Shown here: positions 6,936 through 14,330 of the stretch, one piece after another | Layout of the letters: each line of letters starts with the position of its first letter | How positions within the stretch are numbered: position 1 is the stretch's first letter | From: Massilia brevitalea | Lineage (GTDB): Bacteria; Pseudomonadota; Gammaproteobacteria; Burkholderiales; Burkholderiaceae_D | DNA length: 32,662 nucleotides | Assembly: GCF_030711405.1 (NCBI RefSeq) | Contig: NZ_JAULSI010000006.1 | Location: 154,308-186,969, forward strand | Direction: 5' to 3' | The notes under the pieces: generated by a model | What the model was told of the DNA's origin: nothing | The model's input: the letters and a program-made list of their open reading frames with translations, nothing else | Database searches by the model: none | Translations under genes and position numbers: made by a program

Positions 6936-8953
6936 ACCTGGCGCGCCTGGCCGCCCTGCCGCGCGATAAAGCCGACACCCTGCTGCTGCTGGCCAGCGCC
7001 ATGCTGGTGCTGGCCCCGCACACCCTGCACCTGCCGCCCTGGGTCTCGCTGCTGTGCGGCGCCACCCTGGCCTGGCGCGCGGCGATCACGCTGCAGGGCA
7101 AGCGCATGCCGCCCAGCCTGGTCCTGATCCCGCTCGCCGCCGGCGCCATGCTGGGCGTGATGCACACCTACCAGACCCTGCTCGGGCGCGACGCCGGGGT
7201 CGCCATGCTGGTGCTGCTGGTGGACTTCAAGATGCTGGAGATGCATGCGCGGCGCGACTTGTTCGTGGTGGTCTTCCTGTGCTTCTTCCTGGTGCTGACC
7301 AACTTCTTCTACGAGCAGGGCATCGGCACGGCGCTGCTGATGTCGGCCTCGGTGCTGCTGCTGTTCACCACCCAGATGAGCTTCCAGTTCGCCACGAGCG
7401 TGCCGCCGCTGCGCGAGCGCTTCCTGATGAGCGCGCGCATGCTGGGCATGGCGGCGCCGCTGGCGCTGGCCCTGTTCTTCCTGTTCCCGCGCATCCAGGG
7501 GCCGCTGTGGGGCTTGCCGGGCGACGCCAACGGCGCGCGCTCGGGATTGTCGGAAACCATGGCGCCGGGCATGCTGGCGAACCTGGCGCAGTCGCCGGAA
7601 ACCGCCTTCCGCGTGAAGTTCGAAGGCAGGCCGCCGGAGCGCGAGCAGTTGTACTGGCGCGGCCCGGTGCTGGGCGACTACGACGGCCGCACCTGGACCA
7701 GGCTCAGTCCTGCACAGCGCGGCCCGGCCCAGCGCCAGGCAATCACGAACCGGCGCCTGCCCTTGTCGGTCGCGGGCGAGCCGCTACGCTATGAAGTGAC
7801 GCTGGAGCCGGCCAACAACCGCTGGCTGTTCGCCCTCGAGATGCCCGAACGCCTGCCCGCCATTACCGGGAATGCCGCCCAGCTGTCGGGCGAGGTCGAG
7901 ATGACGACGCTGGCGCCGATCGACAGCCGGCTGCGCTACCAGGTCTCCTCGTTCATCCATTACCGCCTCCAGGCCGACGGCTTGCCGCAGGATGCCGGCC
8001 AGTGGCTGCAGCTGCCGGCCGACAGCAACCCGCGCGCGCTGAGGGCGGGCCTGCAGCTGCGCGCGCTTCCCGACCCGGGCCAACGCATCGAATCGGTGCT
8101 GCGCAGCTTCCGCACCGAAAACTACGTCTACACCCTGAACCCGCCGCTGCTCGGCAAGGACGCCGTCGACGGTTTCCTGTACCGCAGCCGCGCCGGCTTT
8201 TGCGAGCATTACGCCGGCGCCTTTGTGTTCCTGATGCGCGCCGCCGGCGTGCCCGCGCGCGTGGTCACCGGCTACCAGGGCGGCGACCTCAATCCCCTCG
8301 ACGGCTACCTCACCGTGCGCCAGTCCGATGCCCATGCCTGGGCCGAAGTGTGGCTGGCGCAGCGCGGCTGGGTGCGCATCGACCCGACCGCGGCGGTGGC
8401 GCCCGAGCGCGTGCAGCGCGGGCTGGACGGTGCGGTGCCGCCGCGCCCGCCCTTCGGCATCGAGGGCCTGGGCCGCTTCATGAGCATCGACGGCGACGCC
8501 AACCCCTGGCTGGTGCAGATGCGCTACGCGGCCGGCGCCATGAACAATGGCTGGAACCAGTGGGTGCTGAACTACACGCCGCAGCGCCAGCGCGGCATGG
8601 TCGAGCAATTGCAGTCGTCGCTGCTGGATTGGCGCCTGCCGGCCTGGCTTGCCGCCCTGGCGATTCTGTTGCTGCTGGTACGCACCTGGCGCAGCCGGCG
8701 CGGGATCGATCCGGTCGATGCGCTATACTCGGCCCTGTGCATGCGCCTGTCCCGTCTGGGCCTGGCGCGCGCGCCGGACGAAGGCCCGCATGCCTATGCC
8801 GAGCGAATCGGCGCGGCGGGCAAGCTGGCGCCGGGCGCACAGGCCGCCGCGCAGGACTTCCTGCGCCGTTACAGTGCCTGGCGCTATGCACCGCGCCGCG
8901 CCGACGCCAGCTTCGCCGCGACCCTGAAGCATTTACTTTCCCAGGTCAGATGA
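6932..8953 (+). CDS. TgpA-like membrane transglutaminase (DUF3488, transglutaminase core, DUF4129-like tail)
   Basis: The 673-residue protein has several N-terminal membrane helices (to about residue 187), a large periplasmic domain, and a late helix near residues 569-587. A cytoplasmic C-terminal tail follows. The transglutaminase-like core has the full Cys-His-Asp triad: C424 in AGFCEHYAG, H468 in SDAHAW and D484 in RIDPT. Proteins of this architecture, such as TgpA of Pseudomonas, are inner-membrane enzymes with a periplasmic catalytic domain. They are tied to envelope growth, but the cross-linked or hydrolysed substrate is not firmly known. Start and stop codons overlap those of the neighbours by 4 bp on both sides, so it is translated as part of a strict operon. 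Confidence 0.92.
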   Translation: MNLARLAALPRDKADTLLLLASAMLVLAPHTLHLPPWVSLLCGATLAWRAAITLQGKRMPPSLVLIPLAAGAMLGVMHTYQTLLGRDAGVAMLVLLVDFKMLEMHARRDLFVVVFLCFFLVLTNFFYEQGIGTALLMSASVLLLFTTQMSFQFATSVPPLRERFLMSARMLGMAAPLALALFFLFPRIQGPLWGLPGDANGARSGLSETMAPGMLANLAQSPETAFRVKFEGRPPEREQLYWRGPVLGDYDGRTWTRLSPAQRGPAQRQAITNRRLPLSVAGEPLRYEVTLEPANNRWLFALEMPERLPAITGNAAQLSGEVEMTTLAPIDSRLRYQVSSFIHYRLQADGLPQDAGQWLQLPADSNPRALRAGLQLRALPDPGQRIESVLRSFRTENYVYTLNPPLLGKDAVDGFLYRSRAGFCEHYAGAFVFLMRAAGVPARVVTGYQGGDLNPLDGYLTVRQSDAHAWAEVWLAQRGWVRIDPTAAVAPERVQRGLDGAVPPRPPFGIEGLGRFMSIDGDANPWLVQMRYAAGAMNNGWNQWVLNYTPQRQRGMVEQLQSSLLDWRLPAWLAALAILLLLVRTWRSRRGIDPVDALYSALCMRLSRLGLARAPDEGPHAYAERIGAAGKLAPGAQAAAQDFLRRYSAWRYAPRRADASFAATLKHLLSQVR

Positions 8954-10173
8954 AACAGTTCGCCCCCGCACTCGCCTCCCTGTTCGCAGCATTCCTCCTT
9001 TCGGCAGCACCGATCCACCAGGCTGGCGCCGCCGATAGCGGCCAGGCCGCCAAAGCGCGCGCGGCCAAGGCGTCGAAAGCCGGCAAGCCATCCAAGGCCA
9101 CGAAGACCAGGGCCGCGAAGCCGAAAGCGAAAGCGAAAGCGGTGAAAAAAGCGCTGGCGCCGGCCGTGGCCGCCGCAGGCGTGGCCAAATCCATCGACTA
9201 CGACGGCGAGCAGGTGAATTTCGCCGAGTGGCAGGCGGTGCGCGGCTTCGCCGACGAGATGGTGGCGAAGCACGGTTTCGAGCGGGGCGAGATGGATGCC
9301 CTGCTGCGCCAGGTGCGCTTCGTCGAGTCGGCGGTGCAGCTGGTGAAACCGGCGCCGCCGGGCAAACCCAAGAACTGGCAAGCCTACAGCGCGCGCTTCA
9401 TCGAACCGATCCGCATCAATGCCGGCGTGCGCTTCTGGAACGAGAACGCCGAAGCGCTGGCGCGCGCCGAGGCGACCTATGGCGTGCCGGCCGAGATCCT
9501 GGCCGGCATCATCGGCGTGGAAACCGTGTACGGCCGCGACACCGGCCGCTTCCGCGTGATCGATACCCTGGCCACCCTCGCCTTTGCCTACCCGGAAGCG
9601 CCGAACCAGGCCGCGCGCGCCGCTTTCTTCCGCAGCGAACTGGAACACGCCCTGCTGCTGGCGCGCCACGAGAGGATCGATCCATTCTCGCTGCTGGGCT
9701 CGTTTGCCGGCGCGGTCGGCCTGCCGCAGTTCATGCCGGGGAATATCCTCAAATATGGCGTGGACTTCGACGGCGACGGCCACATCGACCTGCGCGGCTC
9801 CACCGCCGATGCCATCGGCAGCGTGGCCAACTTCCTGATCCAGCACGGCTGGAACCCGGCTGACAAGGCCCCGGCCGTGCTCCAGGTATCGGTGGCGCCG
9901 AGCCGTGCCTGGGAGCCGCTGCTGGAGCGCGGCCTGAACGCTACCCTGCGCGCCGAGGAACTGCTGGGCGCGGGCGTGACGCCCGACGTGCCGCTGCCGG
10001 GCGAACGCCTGTACGGCCTGGTCGATTTGCAGAACGGTGCCGAGCCGACCGAATACTGGGCGGCCAGCGAGAACTTCTTCGCCATCACCCGCTACAACCG
10101 CAGTTACTTTTATGCAATGTCGGTGCTTGACCTGGGCCGGGCGGTACGCGAAGCGCGCTCGAACGCGCTTTGA
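8950..10173 (+). CDS. mltB: Lytic murein transglycosylase B
   Basis: The 407-residue product starts at the ATG overlapping the tgpA stop (ATGA). It has a signal peptide (about 1-27, ending HQAGA) without a lipobox cysteine, so a soluble periplasmic form is likely. Residues about 33-68 are an unusual Lys/Ala-rich stretch. The catalytic domain has GIIGVETVYGR with the general acid E191, the block GLPQFMPGN, and an SVANFL-QHGW segment typical of the MltB/Slt35 family, including a DFDGDGHIDL loop like its calcium-binding EF-hand. It cleaves the MurNAc-GlcNAc bond with formation of 1,6-anhydroMurNAc. As the last gene of the moxR operon it links that putative chaperone/transglutaminase system to peptidoglycan remodelling. 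In many Burkholderiales mltB lies near cysM, as here, but convergent with it. Confidence 0.93.
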   Translation: MKQFAPALASLFAAFLLSAAPIHQAGAADSGQAAKARAAKASKAGKPSKATKTRAAKPKAKAKAVKKALAPAVAAAGVAKSIDYDGEQVNFAEWQAVRGFADEMVAKHGFERGEMDALLRQVRFVESAVQLVKPAPPGKPKNWQAYSARFIEPIRINAGVRFWNENAEALARAEATYGVPAEILAGIIGVETVYGRDTGRFRVIDTLATLAFAYPEAPNQAARAAFFRSELEHALLLARHERIDPFSLLGSFAGAVGLPQFMPGNILKYGVDFDGDGHIDLRGSTADAIGSVANFLIQHGWNPADKAPAVLQVSVAPSRAWEPLLERGLNATLRAEELLGAGVTPDVPLPGERLYGLVDLQNGAEPTEYWAASENFFAITRYNRSYFYAMSVLDLGRAVREARSNAL

Positions 10174-10240
10174 TAACGTGGTAAGTTTGTAACAGGCTGT
10201 AACGTCCAGCGCTTAAGTTTGCTCTAATAAACTCTTTTTG

Positions 10241-10262
10241 ACACCGGGTACTCCCCCGGTGT
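10241..10262 (+). terminator. Possible terminator of the moxR-mltB operon
   Basis: ACACCGGG and CCCGGTGT form an 8-bp stem around a 6-base loop, 67 bp behind the mltB stop. The T-rich stretch TGTTTTCTTTTCT starts about nine bases later, so termination efficiency is uncertain. Confidence 0.4.
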
Positions 10263-10290
10263 ATCCCTCGTGTTTTCTTTTCTATACTCT

Positions 10291-10305
10291 ATGGAAACTT
10301 TCCAT
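10291..10305. promoter_or_regulatory. Perfect palindrome, operator candidate
   Basis: ATGGAAA-C-TTTCCAT is a 15-base perfect palindrome in the AT-rich leader of the XRE-like gene. Its symmetry would suit a dimeric helix-turn-helix protein; the partner is unknown. Confidence 0.35.
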
Positions 10306-10616
10306 CGGGTTGCATACCCCCCATTCTCTTGTCAATCGAGCATATCAAATTGAAACGTGCGGCGAGCAAAACCTGTTTCCTTTACACTTAAGTTTAACGA
10401 AAAAACAATTATTATTTCCGTGAGTTTGTGAGAGAATTGCATTGCGGCCATTGTTGCGACTAGACAACATACAGAGACTTTACTACCGAATTCTATTGCT
10501 CATAAGTACTAGACTCAAAAATAGTTGTACAATTGAGTAGATTTTTTCGAAAGACCTTCCGGAATCGATCCGCCGCTAGCGACTTTCCGTAAACCCATAT
10601 AGGAATTATTCAAATC

Positions 10617-10964
10617 ATGACAAACCAAGTCGGCATTGATATGAACAGCGATGCGGAATCGGACGAACTGCTGCAATACAACCCGAACCGCCTGCTGGAC
10701 ACCCTGATCGAGAACCTGCGCCTGAAAAACGACGCTGCCCTGTCGCGCGCCCTGGAAGTGGCGCCGCCGGTGATCTCGAAAATCCGCCACCACCGCCTGC
10801 CGGTCGGTGCTTCGCTGCTGATCCGCATGCACGAAGTCAGCGACCTGTCGATCCGCGACCTGCGCTACCTGATGGGCGACCGCCGCAACAAGTTCCGCAT
10901 CAGCGACAAACAGTTCAAGCCGAAAGAAGGCGCATCGCCATCGACCGACAGCGACCAGTCGTAA
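10617..10964 (+). CDS. Small XRE-like helix-turn-helix protein
   Basis: The 115-residue cytoplasmic protein starts at an ATG with AGGAAT about ten bases upstream. Residues 25-90 look like a Cro/CI-type helix-turn-helix: LLDTLIENLRLKNDAALSRA gives helices 1-2 and APPVISKIRHHR the recognition helix, followed by two more helices ending LRYLMGD. The N-terminal 20 residues are acidic, and the C-terminal 25 are charged and Ser-rich, probably disordered. No ligand or catalytic domain is present, so it is a DNA-binding regulator or nucleoid-type protein. I do not recognise a named gene. It is monocistronic with a 440-bp AT-rich leader and is convergent with cysM, sharing a terminator. Autoregulation via the palindrome or direct repeats upstream is inference. 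Confidence 0.8.
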   Translation: MTNQVGIDMNSDAESDELLQYNPNRLLDTLIENLRLKNDAALSRALEVAPPVISKIRHHRLPVGASLLIRMHEVSDLSIRDLRYLMGDRRNKFRISDKQFKPKEGASPSTDSDQS

Positions 10965-11010
10965 TCGCCGGTTCCGGCCTGGGTGCCGGAGTGTGCGTCT
11001 AGCTTGCGAG

Positions 11011-11040
11011 AAAAACAAAAGGAGCCTTGTGGCTCCTTTG
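11011..11040 (-). terminator. Shared terminator of cysM and the XRE-like gene
   Basis: AAAGGAGCC and GGCTCCTTT form a 9-bp stem with a TTGT loop. Read on the minus strand it is followed by TTTTGTTTTT, a good intrinsic terminator 42 bp behind cysM. Read on the plus strand it has only a weak T-run, 53 bp behind the XRE-like gene. Confidence 0.75.
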
Positions 11041-11081
11041 TCATTTGGTCACTGCCTGCCACGGCAGGCTCCCCGCCCTCG

Positions 11082-11984
11082 TCAGGCAGGGAACACGCCG
11101 GTGGACAGATAGCGGTCGCCGCGGTCGCAGACGATGAATACGATGGTTGCGTTCTCCACGGTCTGCGCAATGCGCAGCGCCACTTCGCAGGCGCCGGCGG
11201 CCGAGATACCGCAGAAGATGCCCTCTTCCGCCGCCAGCCGGCGCGCCATCTGCTCGGCCGCGGCCTGGCTCACGTTTTCCACCTGGTCGACGCGGCTCTT
11301 GTCGAAGATCTTCGGCAGGTAGGCTTGCGGCCACTTGCGGATGCCCGGGATCGACGAGCCTTCTTCCGGCTGGGCGCCGACGATGCGCACGTTCTCGTTC
11401 TGTTCCTTCAGGTAGCGCGACACGCCCATGATGGTGCCGGTGGTGCCCATGGCGCTCACGAAGTGGGTGATGCGGCCCTCGGTGTCGCACCAGATTTCCG
11501 GACCCGTGGTTTCATAGTGGGCCAGCGGATTGTCCTGGTTCGCGAACTGGTCGAGGATGATGCCCTTGCCATCCTTTTGCATCTGCTCGGCCATGTCGCG
11601 CGCGTATTCCATGCCGCCGGTCTTCGGGGTCAGGATGATTTCGGCGCCGTAGGCCGCCATGCTCTGGCGGCGCTCGATCGACAGATTGTCGGGCATCAGC
11701 AGGACCATCTTGTAGCCGCGGATCGACGCGGCCATCGCCAGCGCGATGCCGGTGTTGCCCGAAGTGGCCTCGATGATGGTGTCGCCCGGCTTGATCTGGC
11801 CGCGCGCCTCGGCGTGCTTGAGCATCGACATGGCGGCGCGGTCCTTCACGGAACCGGCCGGGTTGTTGCCTTCCAGCTTGCCGAGGATGATGTTGTTGCG
11901 GGCGGCAATCTCAGCGCCCGGCAGGCGCACCAGCTGCACCAGCGGGGTGTTACCGATCGTATCTTCGATGGTCTTGTAGGCCAT
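11082..11984 (-). CDS. cysM: Cysteine synthase B (O-acetylserine sulfhydrylase)
   Basis: The 300-residue PLP enzyme has the CysM pattern throughout. NNPAGSVKDRAA carries PLP lysine K47, SGNTG (75-79) is the substrate loop, GTTGT binds phosphate, and QPEEGSSIPGIRKWP and CDRGDRYLSTGVF are typical of CysM rather than CysK. It makes cysteine from O-acetylserine with sulfide or thiosulfate in the cytoplasm. It starts at the ATG at 11982-11984 with a purine-rich AAGAGAG upstream. The gene is monocistronic, ended by the shared hairpin near 11018. In many relatives cysM lies close to rfaE/rfaD and mltB; here the M28 peptidase and comEA genes lie between it and rfaE1. Confidence 0.95.
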   Translation of the reverse strand: MAYKTIEDTIGNTPLVQLVRLPGAEIAARNNIILGKLEGNNPAGSVKDRAAMSMLKHAEARGQIKPGDTIIEATSGNTGIALAMAASIRGYKMVLLMPDNLSIERRQSMAAYGAEIILTPKTGGMEYARDMAEQMQKDGKGIILDQFANQDNPLAHYETTGPEIWCDTEGRITHFVSAMGTTGTIMGVSRYLKEQNENVRIVGAQPEEGSSIPGIRKWPQAYLPKIFDKSRVDQVENVSQAAAEQMARRLAAEEGIFCGISAAGACEVALRIAQTVENATIVFIVCDRGDRYLSTGVFPA

Positions 11985-12014
11985 GTTCGCTCTCTTGCTG
12001 TTTCTTAAAACACC

Positions 12015-12020
12015 ATTTTA
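12015..12020 (-). promoter_or_regulatory. cysM: Possible -10 box of cysM
   Basis: TAAAAT on the minus strand lies 30 bp before the cysM ATG. No clear -35 element is visible at 16-18 bases, so this is tentative. Confidence 0.3.
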
Positions 12021-12089
12021 AACCGGGAAGCGGATGGGCGTATGGCGAGGAGGCGGGAGGGGCCGGGGTTGGGGGTCGGTGTTGGGGTT

Positions 12090-12120
12090 CGTAGGGTGGG
12101 CTCTTGAGCCCACGCGGTAT
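12090..12120 (+). repeat. Palindromic intergenic repeat, F orientation, CTC/GAG type
   Basis: CGTAGG leads into the core GTGGGCTCTTGAGCCCAC and the flank GCGGTAT. The arms carry GCTC/GAGC in place of the GCAC/GTGC of other copies. It pairs with the copy at 12204. Confidence 0.8.
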
Positions 12121-12203
12121 GGTACGGATGCGCGCCGCGAACGCCGAACGTAAAACGCGAACGTTCGTGATTCGTTGTGGGCCGCATGTATTCACATGAT
12201 GAG

Positions 12204-12231
12204 ACCGCGTGGGCACGAGTGCCCACCCTAC
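12204..12231 (-). repeat. Palindromic intergenic repeat, R orientation, CAC/GTG type
   Basis: ACCGCGTGGGCACGAGTGCC is followed by CACCCTAC. It ends eight bases from the stop codon of the M28 peptidase gene, so its hairpin would form at the very 3' end of that mRNA. Confidence 0.8.
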
Positions 12232-12238
12232 AACAGCA

Positions 12239-13609
12239 TTAACGCAGGGGCGCCGGGTAAGTTGCCGGGCTGACATTGCCTTCCTTGTCGATCGCCTGCA
12301 CGCCGAAGAACACGTTGTCCTTCGACAGCTTGACCGTGGCTTCAAGCACGTTGCCCACGTACTGCGCGCCTTCCCACTGCGCCGCCGTGGTATCGCGCCA
12401 GACGATGCGGTAACCCGCGACGTCCGGTTCCGGATTGGCCGCCCACACCAGGGTCGAGTCGTTCACCAGCTTGTCGGTGCGCACCTTGACCTCCTTCGGT
12501 GCGCTCGGGGCCAGGGCCAGCGAGGCCAGGGCCGCGGCGTTCACCTTCGCCACCTTCGCCGTGTAGTCGAAGTCGACGAACTCGATCAGGTCGCCATACA
12601 CCTTGCCGCCCTCGGTGCGCAGGTTCTGGTGCTGGTGCGAGAAGTCCTCGTTCGGCTCGGTGAAGCGCAGCGCGGCGTAGCCCTGCTCCAGGAAAGGCAT
12701 GTGGTCGCCGCCGCGCAGGTAGCGGTCGTGGCGCTGGATCACGCTGACCTTGAAGCCCTTCACGTAGCGCTCGCCCTGCTCCTTCACGTGGCGCGCGAGC
12801 TGGCGCGAGATCGAATCGTTCTCGCCGCCGGTGGCCACCAGCTGGCGCACGGCGTCGCTCATCTCTTTCGTCGCCGGGATGCTCTGGGCGAACAGGCGCA
12901 CCTGCTTGTTGTCGACGCGGCCGTCGTCGGCGCGCGAGCTGCCGATGATGTCGTTGGTGAACATGCCGGCCACGTTCAGGTTGTTGGCGCGCGCCTGCTT
13001 GGCCCAGTGGCCGGCGCCCAGCAGGCCCTGCTCTTCGGCGGCCACGACCATGAAGACCAGGGTCGCATCGAACTTGTACTTGGCCATCACGCAGGCCATT
13101 TCCATCACGGCGGCAGTGCCCGATGCGTCGTCGTTGGCGCCCGGCGCCTTGCCCTCGGCATCCATCACGTCGGTGTTGCGCGAGTCGTAGTGGCCGCTGA
13201 CCACGTACAGGCGGTCCTTCGATGCATCCTGCGTGCCCGGCAAGGTGGCGACCACGTTGACGATCTCGGTCGGACGCGAGATGCGGGCCGATACCGGCGC
13301 GACATGGCTGTCGAAGCTTACCTGCAGCTTGCCGGCGCCGCAGCGCTCGAGCTCGCTCTTGATCCAGCGGCGGGCGGCGCCGATGCCGCGCGTTTCCGAC
13401 ACGGTATCGGACATCGTGTGGCGGGTCTCGAAACTGACCAGCTTGTTGATATAGCCTTCGATGCGTTTCGGCGAGATCTCGGCGACGATCTTGTCGATCT
13501 GCGCCTGGTGACGGGTGGTGTCGGGGCCCGAGGTGGCCGGTGCGGCGCTGGCGGCGCCGGCGGCGAACAGGCCGGCGACGAGGAGAGTAATGCGGCGGAC
13601 GTGAGGCAT
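12239..13609 (-). CDS. Secreted M28-family zinc aminopeptidase with C-terminal FnIII-like domain
   Basis: The 456-residue protein has a signal peptide (1-22, ending ASA). Its M28 peptidase domain has all five co-catalytic zinc ligand motifs: H140 in SGHYDS, D160 in GANDDASG, E192/E193 in AAEEQG, D220 in FTND and H303 in GDHMPF. Residues from about 365 (SAPKEVKV..VWAANPEPDVAGYRIVW) form a fibronectin III-like domain. Such enzymes release amino acids or dipeptides outside the cytoplasm. It starts at the ATG at 13607-13609 behind AAGGAAA. It stands alone between the comEA terminator (13713-13763) and the repeat at 12204. Specificity cannot be read from the sequence. Confidence 0.93.
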   Translation of the reverse strand: MPHVRRITLLVAGLFAAGAASAAPATSGPDTTRHQAQIDKIVAEISPKRIEGYINKLVSFETRHTMSDTVSETRGIGAARRWIKSELERCGAGKLQVSFDSHVAPVSARISRPTEIVNVVATLPGTQDASKDRLYVVSGHYDSRNTDVMDAEGKAPGANDDASGTAAVMEMACVMAKYKFDATLVFMVVAAEEQGLLGAGHWAKQARANNLNVAGMFTNDIIGSSRADDGRVDNKQVRLFAQSIPATKEMSDAVRQLVATGGENDSISRQLARHVKEQGERYVKGFKVSVIQRHDRYLRGGDHMPFLEQGYAALRFTEPNEDFSHQHQNLRTEGGKVYGDLIEFVDFDYTAKVAKVNAAALASLALAPSAPKEVKVRTDKLVNDSTLVWAANPEPDVAGYRIVWRDTTAAQWEGAQYVGNVLEATVKLSKDNVFFGVQAIDKEGNVSPATYPAPLR

Positions 13610-13712
13610 GCGTTTCCTTCTTATCGTTGCGCTTCAATCAAGCAACGTATCTTCTCACGCACCTGGCAAGGCTTGCAGTCTTTACACGATAAAAAAGCTG
13701 TCTGGTCGAGTT

Positions 13713-13763
13713 GAGAAAAAAAGAAGAGCCAGCCAGCGCGGCTGCACAACAGCCACGCTGGCT
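13713..13763 (-). terminator. Strong intrinsic terminator of the comEA-like gene
   Basis: On the minus strand AGCCAGCGTGGCTG and CAGCCGCGCTGGCT form a 14-bp stem (one G-U pair) with a five-base loop. GGCTCTTCTTTTTTTCTC follows. It lies 11 bp behind the comEA-like stop. Confidence 0.88.
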
Positions 13764-13774
13764 TCGCCCTGTGA

Positions 13775-14131
13775 TTACATGCTGGCCTTGGTCTCGGCCG
13801 GCTTAGGCGCTTCCTTGGCGCCCTTGGCCGGCTTCTCGGACTTGGCCGCCATGGCCGCGCCTTCCTTTGCCTTGCCGTTCACCTGCAGGCCGGCTTCGGA
13901 CAGCTTGGCTGCCTTCTTGTCGCCCATGCCCTTCACCCGCTTTTGCAGATCGGCCCAGTCCTTGAACTCACCCTTGGCGCGTTCGTCCAGGATGGCTTTC
14001 GACATGCTCGGGCCCACACCCTTCACGCCGTCAAGGGCGGCGGCATCGGCCTTGTTGACGTCGACCTGGGCGAAGGCGAAGCTGGCCGAGGCGGCCAGCG
14101 CGGCAATTGCGAGCATCAGTTTCTTGATCAT
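13775..14131 (-). CDS. ComEA-like secreted helix-hairpin-helix protein
   Basis: The 118-residue protein has a signal peptide (about 1-21, ending FAFA), then one helix-hairpin-helix domain: VDVNKADAAALDGVKGVGPS and VKGMGDKKAAKL are the paired hairpins. A Lys/Ala/Pro-rich tail of about 30 residues (ending KPAETKASM) follows. The start is the ATG at 14129-14131 with GGAGA just upstream; a longer open frame to 14302 covers non-coding sequence. ComEA-type proteins bind double-stranded DNA in the periplasm and pull it in during natural transformation. Here there is no N-terminal anchor beyond the signal peptide and no comEC or pilus gene near, so a competence role is possible but unproven. Own terminator, probably monocistronic. 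Confidence 0.88.
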   Translation of the reverse strand: MIKKLMLAIAALAASASFAFAQVDVNKADAAALDGVKGVGPSMSKAILDERAKGEFKDWADLQKRVKGMGDKKAAKLSEAGLQVNGKAKEGAAMAAKSEKPAKGAKEAPKPAETKASM

Positions 14132-14297
14132 GTGGTCTCCATAGTCGTGACAGGGACGGCGGTTGCCGTCCAGCGCGCTTAACGGCTGAGCGGCGGGGCT
14201 GTTGACGTGTGGAGTTTGAGGTAGATCAGGGGGTGGAATGTGTGGTGGGATGGAGGGCGGCGACGGTGTGGTTGCGGGCGTTTCAAGGTGCAGGCGT

Positions 14298-14328
14298 GGC
14301 ATCGGTGGGTTCTCGAACCCACCATGCC
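14298..14328 (-). repeat. Palindromic repeat variant, TTC/GAA type, behind rfaE1
   Basis: GGTGGGTTCTCGAACCCACC is extended by GGCAT/ATGCC, giving a 13-bp stem with one bulged base. It begins two bases behind the rfaE1 stop. The arms (GGGTT/AACCC) differ from the other family copies but pair perfectly; there is no T-tract. Confidence 0.6.
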
Positions 14329-14330
14329 GG

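Larger units (their letters stand above)
10174..10616. other. AT-rich intergenic region before the XRE-like gene
   Basis: These 443 bp are far richer in A/T than the rest of the window. They contain a hairpin (10241-10262), a perfect odd palindrome ATGGAAA-C-TTTCCAT (10291-10305), and three copies of TAAGTTT (10182, 10214, 10389). A TACAAT box lies at 10528-10533 close to the gene, but I could not find a convincing -35 partner. A short open frame at 10238-10423 has no ribosome site or coding codon use. The region is best read as a long regulatory leader. Confidence 0.6.

Noticed and set aside
10182..10395. TAAGTTT motifs as sigma-28 flagellar promoters
   Set aside because: The GCCGATAA-type -10 partner is missing at the proper distance in all three copies.
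10238..10423. 61-residue open frame in the AT-rich leader
   Set aside because: It begins at the mltB terminator hairpin, has no ribosome site and reads as random composition.
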